NCBI GenBank assembly: GCA_030653635.1
Contig: JAURYZ010000060.1
Location: 1-5,131 of the forward strand
DNA: 5,131 nucleotides
Direction of reading: 5' to 3'
From: Coriobacteriia bacterium
GTDB lineage: Bacteria > Actinomycetota > Coriobacteriia > Anaerosomatales > JAHIQC01
The notes beneath the pieces were generated by a model. That model did not search any database. It was not told the origin of the DNA and was given only the letters and a program-made list of their open reading frames with translations. Position numbers and translations under genes: made by a program. This document shows positions 1-4,851 of the stretch, piece by piece (positions within the stretch are counted from its first letter, which is position 1; every line of letters starts with the position of its first letter).

Positions 1-566
1 CAGCTTCCGTCGGAGACACGGTTGTCACAGCACCTGTCGATGGCACGGTCATTGAAGTCGGCGTCACGATCGGAGCCATGGCTCCCGTCGGCGGCGCACC
101 AGCGATCGTGCTCGCCGACCTGAAGCACCCCTACATCGAGGCCGCCCTCGACGAGAACGACTACGCTCAGGCCTCGGTCGGATTGCCTGTTAAGGTGCTC
201 GTCGATGCCCTTGATGGCATAACGCTCGAGGGCACCGTGACTGCGCTGTCTGCGGTGGGAAACGCGGACCAAAATGGCATCGTCACCTATGCACTCATCG
301 CCACGCTCGATACTGCGCATATCGCGGCCACCGCAGGCATGAGTGTGAGGATCGACGTGATCACCCAACGGGCGGACGACGTACTCATCATCCCAACGCA
401 GGCGGTGCGCATTGAGGAAGGTCGGCAGGTCGTGAGCGTGCTCGATGACCGCAATGTCGCACGGACAGTCCCGGTTTCTCTCGGCATGACTGACGGAACC
501 AACGTAGAAGTGAAGTCCGGCCTCTCAGCAGGACAGCGCATGGCGCTACCGCAAGAGGAGCAGTGA
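1..566 (+). CDS. Efflux-type periplasmic adaptor / membrane fusion protein, 3' end (HlyD/MacA-like)
   Basis: The reading frame is open from the window edge (first full codon at base 3), so the true start lies upstream and only the last 187 residues are seen. An ATG at 78 is internal: the codons before it encode a conserved TAPVDGTV stretch, the second half of the lipoyl/biotinyl-like hairpin domain of HlyD/MacA-type adaptors. After it come a beta-barrel segment (YIEAALDENDYAQ, then GTVTALSAVGN), the LIIPTQAV strand typical of the family, and a membrane-proximal domain ending GLSAGQRMALPQEEQ. In this family the protein bridges an ABC permease to the cell exterior or periplasm and contributes to efflux or lipoprotein transport. 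The MacB-type ATPase gene starts one base after the stop, so the two are almost certainly cotranscribed. The substrate cannot be inferred. The adaptor family call is firm; the MacA subtype rests mainly on the partner gene. Confidence 0.88.
   Translation, partial: ASVGDTVVTAPVDGTVIEVGVTIGAMAPVGGAPAIVLADLKHPYIEAALDENDYAQASVGLPVKVLVDALDGITLEGTVTALSAVGNADQNGIVTYALIATLDTAHIAATAGMSVRIDVITQRADDVLIIPTQAVRIEEGRQVVSVLDDRNVARTVPVSLGMTDGTNVEVKSGLSAGQRMALPQEEQ
555..560 (+). promoter_or_regulatory. Ribosome binding site of the ABC ATPase gene
   Basis: GAGGAG lies seven bases before the ATG at 568. It sits inside the last codons of the upstream adaptor gene, which supports this start and suggests coupled translation of the two genes. 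Confidence 0.75.
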
Positions 567-567
567 G

Positions 568-1254
568 ATGGATTCCATACTTTCGTTGTCGGCCATCACC
601 AAGACGTACCAGCTTTCGGATCTTGCCGTGCCGGTTCTTCGGGGAGTGGATCTTGAGGTGGCCCGTGGTGAATATGTGGCCCTCATGGGGCCCTCTGGTT
701 CGGGAAAATCGACCCTTATGAACATCATCGGCCTGCTGGACGAGCCGACGTTAGGCACTTACGTGCTAGACGGGGAGGATGCATCATCCTTAGGCGACGT
801 CGAGAGGGCGGGGCTGCGAAATCGCATGATCGGCTTCGTCTTTCAAACGTTCAACCTGCTACCACGCATGAGCGCGCTACAGAACGTCGAGCTCCCGCTT
901 CACTATTCCAAGGTCTCCGGAGTGCGAGAGCGGGCGCGCGCACTCCTCGATCGTGTCGGAATGAGCGACCGGCTCGATCACCTGCCCCAACAGCTGTCGG
1001 GCGGTCAGCGGCAGCGCGTGGCGATTGCGCGTGCGCTCGTGAACGATCCCGCACTCATCCTTGCCGATGAGCCCACTGGCAACCTCGATTCCCGCACCGG
1101 ACTCGAGATTCTCGACCTCATAGACGAACTCAACGCACAGGGACGCACAATCGTGCTCGTGACCCATGATGCCGAGCTCGCGTCTCGCGCGGACCGCGTG
1201 ATTCGGTTGCGCGACGGCCTCGTTGAAACAGAGCTCCAGGAGGTTGTGGCGTAG
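568..1254 (+). CDS. ABC transporter ATP-binding protein, MacB/LolD type
   Basis: Complete 228-residue nucleotide-binding subunit, a normal length for the LolD/MacB-type (lipoprotein and antimicrobial peptide exporter) ATPase family. Visible motifs in order: Walker A GPSGSGKST at residues 41-49, Q-loop Gln93 in VFQTFNLLP, signature LSGGQ at 143-147, Walker B LILADE at 163-168 with catalytic Glu168, D-loop NLDS at 172-175, and switch His200 in LVTHD. All catalytic residues are intact. The motifs FQTFNLLP and ADEPTGNLDS are characteristic of this subfamily. It is a cytoplasmic subunit that would power a FtsX/MacB-like permease together with the adaptor encoded just upstream. No permease gene follows: the next gene is convergent and begins at the adjacent base. 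The permease is therefore either upstream of the window or encoded elsewhere. Substrate unknown. Confidence 0.95.
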   Translation: MDSILSLSAITKTYQLSDLAVPVLRGVDLEVARGEYVALMGPSGSGKSTLMNIIGLLDEPTLGTYVLDGEDASSLGDVERAGLRNRMIGFVFQTFNLLPRMSALQNVELPLHYSKVSGVRERARALLDRVGMSDRLDHLPQQLSGGQRQRVAIARALVNDPALILADEPTGNLDSRTGLEILDLIDELNAQGRTIVLVTHDAELASRADRVIRLRDGLVETELQEVVA

Positions 1255-1674
1255 TCAGCACTTCTCTTCCCATCGCTCGCAGACCCACTCGTTGCAAAGC
1301 GGCGCGCGAAACTCGCGTGGCAGCAGACAGCCGGTTTCGGGATCGCAGAACTGGCACTTGCGCACGTCGACCCAGCCGGGCAGCGAGGCGCGATACTCGT
1401 CGCCCTCGGCTGTCGGCAGGTGACTGATGCGCGGGTCATGGAGAGGCTCCACTCCGGCGGCTCCCGCCGCGAGCGAGTCGGGGTGCACCGCGAGTGCTCC
1501 GCTTACCTGCAGGCGATCCAGCCACAACTCGATGTACTCCGGAAGCCAGCCCTCGCCGATATAGGCGCCCTCTTCGTCATACGCAAGATACAGCGCACAA
1601 CACAGGCCCCCGCACGACGAGCACAGCTCAAAGTCATCGCCGCTGTCCTGTGAAGGAGTCGCGTTGTTGTTCAT
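1255..1674 (-). CDS. YkgJ-like cysteine cluster protein (putative zinc/iron-chelating domain)
   Basis: Small 139-residue protein with ten cysteines. An N-terminal CSSCGGLCC cluster (Cys18, 21, 25, 26) matches the CxxCxxxCC hallmark of the YkgJ/PF03692 family of putative zinc- or iron-chelating proteins. A C-terminal group follows (Cys107, 110, 116, 127, 132 and 139; KCQFC, GCLLPREFRAPLC, NEWVC). The family's biochemical role is poorly defined; metal or Fe-S binding is inferred from the cysteines. No signal peptide or membrane segment is visible, so it is probably cytoplasmic. I chose the ATG at 1674: an AGG lies seven bases upstream, whereas an in-frame TTG two codons earlier (1680) would be almost on top of that AGG. 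The gene lies 46 bp downstream of the multihaem cytochrome gene on the same strand with no terminator between, so cotranscription is likely. A role in metal or haem handling for the cytochrome is speculative. The last residue is a cysteine and the stop codon abuts the ATPase stop codon. Confidence 0.85.
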   Translation of the reverse strand: MNNNATPSQDSGDDFELCSSCGGLCCALYLAYDEEGAYIGEGWLPEYIELWLDRLQVSGALAVHPDSLAAGAAGVEPLHDPRISHLPTAEGDEYRASLPGWVDVRKCQFCDPETGCLLPREFRAPLCNEWVCERWEEKC

Positions 1675-1720
1675 CGGCAAGCCTGATCGCCGTCCAATTT
1701 AGGCCAACGTCGGCATGGCG

Positions 1721-4645
1721 CTAGGGAACGTTGTAGTTGAGGGTCTTGATGACCTCGGTGTTTCCGAGCTTATCGGCCGCGTAGTATCGCAGGGTATGGG
1801 CACCGGATGGGTTTCCACCCGGATTCACGACTCCCATATTGGAGACATCGGCCGCTGTGTAGACGACAAACGCGGTACCGTCAAAGCTGTAGTAAATCTT
1901 GTCGACGCCGCAGATGTTGTCACTTGCATCCAGTCTCCACTTGTAGGTAGCCGTACTCGATGCCGTCGTTACTGGCGCCGCATTGTCGACGTACAACTTC
2001 ACGTAGGTCAGCGGCGTCTGGTTGCCAGCGTAGTCCCTCGCGTAGTACTGGATCTCGTACCACGCGTTCCCGCCACCGCCATCATTGATAGTTCCGCCGT
2101 AAGTCGGCCAGAAGCCAGGCGAGCTCTTGGCCTTGGCGTAGGTCTCCAGCGGGCTCACGGTACGCGTCATATCCCACGTTCCGTCGAGCGGGTAGGCGAA
2201 GTTCGCCATCGGCTGATAGAACATCTGGTAAGGGAACCAACCCCAGTTCGTCTTGTACGTGCTCACCTCGGTGTAGATGAACGCGACGCCCGTGTTGAGT
2301 CCCTTGACCTTTGGATCGCGCACCGTCATCACCGTCGAGGTGGCGACGTACTCAGTGGAGCTCCTAGAGATGCCGTTGAAGCTCACGACAGGAGGCGTGA
2401 TGTCAGATACGTCGTAGTTCTTTGTCTGAATGGCCTCTGTGTGACCCGCGCGATCTGTCGAGTAAAAGCGCAGTGTGTGTGCGTATGGCAGCGAAGCATC
2501 GGCCGGATTGGCGATGCCATTGACGGCATCCGCTGCGGTGTACAGGGTGAACGGCGCCCCATCGAAGCTGTAGTACGTCGCAACCACTCCATCTCCGACG
2601 TCAGTGGCCAGCAGCTTCCACGTGAGCGGATCGGCGATGAACTCGGTGGCCACCGTGGTCGGCGCCAGATAGTCGACACTGGTTGCCGGGCCGACCTGGT
2701 TCACGTGGCACCCGAACTGACTACCGCACTGCCAGCCCTCGGGGTTGGCGTGGCAGCCTTGACACAGACCAGTGGGCTGTACGCCGGAGCCGAACGTGTT
2801 GTGCTTGTGCTCGATATAGCCAACCGTCGCAGGATGAGGAGCGCTCGTACCCGGGTGGCATCCCCCAGTGATGCAGGTCGTGTTCCACGTGGTGAAGCTG
2901 GCACGCGGGCCGCCGGCTAGGTGACACATCGAGCAGTTGGCGTAGCTGCTCCCATGGTTCGCGAGCAGGTTCGTGCGATGGCAGCTCAGGCACTTGATCA
3001 TGTAGCCCGAACCGTTGGGGTCACCATGTGGTGGCGGTACGACTGGTGCGGCGAACGTCGGACTCGCCTCGTGCACCGGCCCGTGAATCGCCACCGGGTT
3101 ATGGCACGCGATGCAGTTCTTGTTGCGCAACGTGATCGCAGATGTGACGGTCACGTCGGAGGAGCTGTGGCAGCCGCAGCCGACCGGCGTGTGGACGGCG
3201 ACCAAGTTTGTCCCGTTGTGACAACCAACGCCGGCGCACGTTGTCCACGTGTTGGTGTGCTGCGCGCTGTGGGGAGCGTGGCAGGCCGTGCAACTCTTGT
3301 TCTTAGCCACAACCGCAGCCTTCACGGTCGCGTCGGTAGTCCCGTGGCAAATGATGCAGCCCAAGGGCTTACCCTGAGCGTCGTTCTGGGCCTCGTGGAT
3401 CGTCATCAGATTGTCCGCATGGCAGCTGGTGCACCATGTGGCCAGGCCCGCGTCGTGAGCGTTTCGGGCTCCGTGGTCCGGCGCCTTGGCACTGTGACAA
3501 ATAGTGCACTCAGGCGCTACGGACGCCCGTGCCGTGGGATACACGTTTATCGCATCGAGCACGACGAACGTGCCTCGCGCGGCCTCAGCCTTGCCGCCGG
3601 TCGGTCGGATCGTGATCGTGTGCGGACCTGTGGTGACGTCGCGACCGAACACGACGGCCTGGGTCTGCGTGGAAGGGGCATAACTGTCGAAGGAGCCGAC
3701 CATGGCACCGTCGATGAGCACTTCGGCCCGTCCTCGGTAGGGATCTTTGTCCGAGACGACCTCGACGCGGCGCCCGTTGAACGTCGCGGATATCGTCGAG
3801 CCCGCGATGTTGTTGTAGCTCATGCGATTACCGGTATACAGAGTGTTGGCGCGAACGCGCCAGGTCCCGGTCATGCTGATCGCGCTACTGGTTTGCAGCG
3901 GCTCTTTGGGATTCCCGCCAAGTGCGTAGTTGTAGTCCTCTACGAACACCGGGCGGGCGGCCTGCGTCGAGGGCAGGTCATGGCATCCTGCCGAAGCGCA
4001 CTGGATCGAGTCAGTGAAAGACGTGCGCTGGTGCTGATCGCCGCCGACCACTCCGTAACCGATTCTGCCGGTCCACGGTGTCTGGGCAGTGAGCGAACCG
4101 TTGCCCGTCGAGGCATGAGAGGCATGTGCCGAGGAGATGGCACCCGTATGGCAAGCGTTGCAGGCGGCAACCGAGTGGCAGCTCGCGCACGCGCTCGAAG
4201 TTGCGGCTGCGTTGGCAGGCCATCGCGCGGCCGAGTGGATCGCGTGGAGCGCTGCTGCGGGGGTGTTCTTGGAGGTGGCGGTCGCAAATGCGGCGCCCGA
4301 TACTGGGTCCGTGTAGCGCGGGGTCGCGGTCAGAAGCGCATCACCCCAGCCGGGATGGCACGCAGCCCCGCAGTTGGCGCCCGTCTGATGGTATGGATGC
4401 GCGCCTGCGAACCCGATATGGCAGGCCTTACACGCCGTGTCGCGGGAAACGGCCGCAACGCTCATCGGCATGGTGGTACCGTGACAAGAGGTGCACACCG
4501 CGTTCTCTATGGCCAAAGCTGTCGTGGGCATGAGCACAAGAGAGCCGAACGCCACGAGTACGAATGTAGAGACAGCAATGATTGCTCTGGAATGGATACC
4601 AAGCACAAAGGACCTCTCGCGCAGCGTCGATTGTGACTCCCTCAT
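1721..4645 (-). CDS. Secreted multihaem c-type cytochrome with 18 haem-type motifs and OmpL47/Ig-like C-terminal domains
   Basis: A 974-residue exported protein. The ATG at 4645 is preferred because GGGAGGG lies eight bases upstream; an in-frame GTG at 4684 would add 13 residues ahead of the signal peptide and would place that GGGAGGG inside the coding region. Layout: signal peptide about 1-45; haem block 1 (six motifs, 51-222); a galactose-binding-like beta domain about 253-370; haem block 2 (twelve motifs, 380-647); OmpL47-like repeat about 668-746; Ig-like region about 747-889; OmpL47-like repeat about 899-974. Of the 18 motifs 12 are CX2CH, one CX3CH (92-97), three CX4CH (216-222, 470-476, 591-597), one CX5CH (640-647) and one CXCH (490-493). 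Mixed CXXCH/CXXXXCH proteins are known from metal-reducing bacteria. The likely role is electron transfer outside the membrane; substrate or partner unknown. There is no C-terminal membrane anchor or sortase motif. The number of haems actually attached cannot be read from sequence. Confidence 0.93.
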   Translation of the reverse strand: MRESQSTLRERSFVLGIHSRAIIAVSTFVLVAFGSLVLMPTTALAIENAVCTSCHGTTMPMSVAAVSRDTACKACHIGFAGAHPYHQTGANCGAACHPGWGDALLTATPRYTDPVSGAAFATATSKNTPAAALHAIHSAARWPANAAATSSACASCHSVAACNACHTGAISSAHASHASTGNGSLTAQTPWTGRIGYGVVGGDQHQRTSFTDSIQCASAGCHDLPSTQAARPVFVEDYNYALGGNPKEPLQTSSAISMTGTWRVRANTLYTGNRMSYNNIAGSTISATFNGRRVEVVSDKDPYRGRAEVLIDGAMVGSFDSYAPSTQTQAVVFGRDVTTGPHTITIRPTGGKAEAARGTFVVLDAINVYPTARASVAPECTICHSAKAPDHGARNAHDAGLATWCTSCHADNLMTIHEAQNDAQGKPLGCIICHGTTDATVKAAVVAKNKSCTACHAPHSAQHTNTWTTCAGVGCHNGTNLVAVHTPVGCGCHSSSDVTVTSAITLRNKNCIACHNPVAIHGPVHEASPTFAAPVVPPPHGDPNGSGYMIKCLSCHRTNLLANHGSSYANCSMCHLAGGPRASFTTWNTTCITGGCHPGTSAPHPATVGYIEHKHNTFGSGVQPTGLCQGCHANPEGWQCGSQFGCHVNQVGPATSVDYLAPTTVATEFIADPLTWKLLATDVGDGVVATYYSFDGAPFTLYTAADAVNGIANPADASLPYAHTLRFYSTDRAGHTEAIQTKNYDVSDITPPVVSFNGISRSSTEYVATSTVMTVRDPKVKGLNTGVAFIYTEVSTYKTNWGWFPYQMFYQPMANFAYPLDGTWDMTRTVSPLETYAKAKSSPGFWPTYGGTINDGGGGNAWYEIQYYARDYAGNQTPLTYVKLYVDNAAPVTTASSTATYKWRLDASDNICGVDKIYYSFDGTAFVVYTAADVSNMGVVNPGGNPSGAHTLRYYAADKLGNTEVIKTLNYNVP
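1724..1951 (-). repeat. OmpL47-like repeat, copy 2, at the C-terminus of the cytochrome
   Basis: Residues about 899-974 repeat the scheme of copy 1: YKWRLDASD, KIYYSFDGTAFVVYTAADV, HTLRYYAADKLGNTEVIKTLNYNVP then stop. It carries the only cysteine outside the haem motifs (NICGVDK). The protein ends at the domain boundary without an anchor. Confidence 0.75.
1979..2407 (-). other. Ig-like / adhesin-type beta region between the two OmpL47-like repeats
   Basis: Residues about 747-889 begin with ITPPVVSFNGISRSS, the usual opening of bacterial Ig-like domains, and end with YEIQYYARDYAGNQTPLTYVKLYVDN followed by AAPVTTA, the next such opening. The middle is rich in Trp, Tyr and Phe (NWGWFPYQMFYQP) and contains no cysteine. 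I recognise the fold class by these edges only; the central aromatic insert is not assigned. Confidence 0.6.
2408..2644 (-). repeat. OmpL47-like repeat, copy 1, in the cytochrome C-terminal region
   Basis: Residues about 668-746 contain the pattern WKLLATD, TYYSFDGAPFTLYTAADA, HTLRFYSTDRAGHTEAIQTKNY. This matches the OmpL47-type domain scheme (Y-x-DG-x-x-x-Y-T ... G-x-H-T-[LV]-x-[FY]-x-[ST]-[TA]-D-x-x-G-x-x-E). A second copy closes the protein (1724-1951), with identical YYSFDG and YTAAD blocks. Such repeats usually act as extracellular spacers or binding modules. Confidence 0.75.
2705..3508 (-). other. Haem block 2 of the cytochrome: twelve Cys-His motifs
   Basis: Residues 380-647 hold, in order, CTICH, CTSCH, CIICH, CTACH, CAGVGCH, CGCH, CIACH, CLSCH, CSMCH, CITGGCH, CQGCH and CGSQFGCH. 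A recurring element CH-x(2,3)-NL-xx-x-H appears three times (after the motifs at 405-409, 470-476 and 552-556), giving likely distal histidines at 417, 485 and 564. The CGCH site is one residue shorter than any standard haem motif. Confidence 0.85.
3101..3433 (-). repeat. Internal duplication of a trihaem-like module within haem block 2
   Basis: Residues 405-456 (copy A, 3278-3433) and 470-515 (copy B, 3101-3238) of the cytochrome align: a CH-motif, then NLMTIH or NLVAVH, then GCIICH or GCGCH, then NKSCTACH or NKNCIACH. The distance from the middle haem histidine to the next cysteine is 18 positions in both copies. Copy B uses a CX4CH first motif where copy A uses CX2CH. This looks like an old divergent duplication at the protein level. 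Confidence 0.75.
3536..3889 (-). other. Inserted galactose-binding-like (carbohydrate-binding-module-like) beta domain
   Basis: Residues about 253-370 of the cytochrome contain no cysteine. The strand pattern is typical of jelly-roll sugar-binding-like domains found in secreted bacterial proteins: GTWRVRANTLYTGN, then TISATFNGRRVEVVSDKDPYRG, RAEVLIDGAMVGSFDSYAP, QAVVFGRDVTTGPHTITIRP and FVVLDAINVYP. The blocks 'G-A-EVLIDG', 'TGPHTITI' and the closing 'VLDAINVY' are the recognisable parts. It separates the two haem blocks. Assignment is by recalled family pattern, not by a profile search; actual sugar binding is not shown. Confidence 0.65.
3980..4495 (-). other. Haem block 1 of the cytochrome: six Cys-His motifs
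   Basis: Residues 51-222 of the 974-residue protein hold CTSCH, CKACH, CGAACH, CASCH, CNACH and CASAGCH. The third has three residues between the cysteines and the sixth has four. The fourth and fifth motifs are only nine residues apart, so they would place two haems close together. Histidines such as those in LHAIHSA and SAHASHAS are possible distal ligands. Confidence 0.85.
4511..4645 (-). other. Signal peptide of the multihaem cytochrome
   Basis: Residues 1-45 from the ATG start. A basic n-region (Arg2, Arg9, Arg11, His19, Arg20) is followed by a hydrophobic core (AIIAVSTFVLVAFGSLVLM) and a TTALA cleavage-like site before IENAVCTSCH. Export by Sec is expected, since c-type haem is attached outside the cytoplasmic membrane. 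The Ala-X-Ala cleavage position after residue 45 is a reading by eye. Confidence 0.85.
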
Positions 4646-4653
4646 GTGCCATA

Positions 4654-4660
4654 CCCTCCC
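4654..4660 (-). promoter_or_regulatory. Ribosome binding site deciding the cytochrome start
   Basis: On the minus strand GGGAGGG lies eight bases before the ATG at 4645. The GTG at 4684, which would give a longer product, has no comparable site close upstream, so translation from 4645 is favoured. Confidence 0.85.
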
Positions 4661-4691
4661 ATTATGAACGTGCCTGAAGGACACGCGTGAT

Positions 4692-4719
4692 TACTGTACT
4701 TCCGCAGCAGATGACAGTA
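4692..4719. promoter_or_regulatory. Inverted repeat TACTGT-N16-ACAGTA upstream of the cytochrome gene
   Basis: TACTGT at 4692-4697 and its exact reverse complement ACAGTA at 4714-4719 have centres 22 bp apart, about two helical turns. The left half-site is part of TACTGTA, itself a small odd palindrome. The pair lies 47-74 bp upstream of the cytochrome ATG, where a regulator or promoter could act. The arms are only 6 bp, so this is a candidate operator, not a proven one. I found no convincing sigma-70 promoter for the cytochrome gene on the minus strand. Confidence 0.35.
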
Positions 4720-4782
4720 CATGGTTTGTCGGCGAACGGATTGATTGTTAAGTTGGATGGGATGAATGGCTATTTCCGCCGC

Positions 4783-4812
4783 TTGAGCGCGAAATACGAC
4801 CCGTCGTACAAT
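4783..4812 (+). promoter_or_regulatory. Sigma-70-type promoter for the GYF_2-domain gene
   Basis: TTGAGC (4783-4788) and TACAAT (4807-4812) are separated by 18 bp. The -10 box matches TATAAT at five of six positions and the -35 box keeps the TTGA core. Transcription would start near 4819, giving a leader of roughly 33 bases ending in the GAGGGGAG ribosome binding site. Confidence 0.6.
4795..4808. promoter_or_regulatory. 14-bp palindrome overlapping the -10 box (candidate operator)
   Basis: TACGAC-CC-GTCGTA is a perfect 6-bp inverted repeat with a two-base centre. It fills the downstream part of the promoter spacer and its last two bases are the first two of the -10 hexamer TACAAT. A protein bound here would be positioned to block or, like MerR-type regulators, remodel the promoter. 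The regulator is unknown. Confidence 0.45.
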
Positions 4813-4836
4813 GTGGGGCGGGGATTTCGGTAGTAC

Positions 4837-4844
4837 GAGGGGAG
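4837..4844 (+). promoter_or_regulatory. Ribosome binding site of the GYF_2-domain gene
   Basis: GAGGGGAG lies seven bases before the ATG at 4852. It supports this start over the in-frame ATG four codons later (4864), which has no good site at the right distance. Confidence 0.8.
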
Positions 4845-4851
4845 CCGCTTC

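Noticed and set aside
1005..1439. Minus-strand open frame spanning the ATPase and YkgJ-like genes
   Set aside because: It is Ser/Arg-rich and crosses two well-supported genes in another frame, with no ribosome binding site or domain.
1675..1720. Terminator between the cytochrome and YkgJ-like genes
   Set aside because: Only a weak imperfect dyad (GCCAACGTCGGC, 1703-1714) is present and no T-tract follows, so readthrough is more likely.
1715..2920. Long open frame on the + strand (401 codons) opposite the cytochrome gene
   Set aside because: It has no recognisable domain, is Arg/Val/Gly-rich as expected from antisense reading of GC-rich DNA, and lies fully opposite a strongly supported cytochrome gene.
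2921..4636. Long open frame on the + strand (571 codons) opposite the cytochrome gene
   Set aside because: Very rich in Arg, Val and Gly with no motif or family resemblance. It is the antisense shadow of the haem-motif coding region.
4661..4666. CATAAT on the minus strand as a -10 box for the cytochrome gene
   Set aside because: Transcription would start within or at the ribosome binding site and there is no -35 match 16-18 bp upstream.
4646..4684. GTG at 4684 as the cytochrome start
   Set aside because: It would add 13 residues including a second Met context before the signal peptide and place the strong GGGAGGG site inside the gene. The ATG at 4645 fits better.
4646..4851. A cyclic-di-GMP (GEMM) riboswitch or other RNA leader ahead of the cytochrome gene
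   Set aside because: Such riboswitches are known before cytochromes in metal reducers, so I looked for the conserved core. No matching core or stem arrangement is visible.
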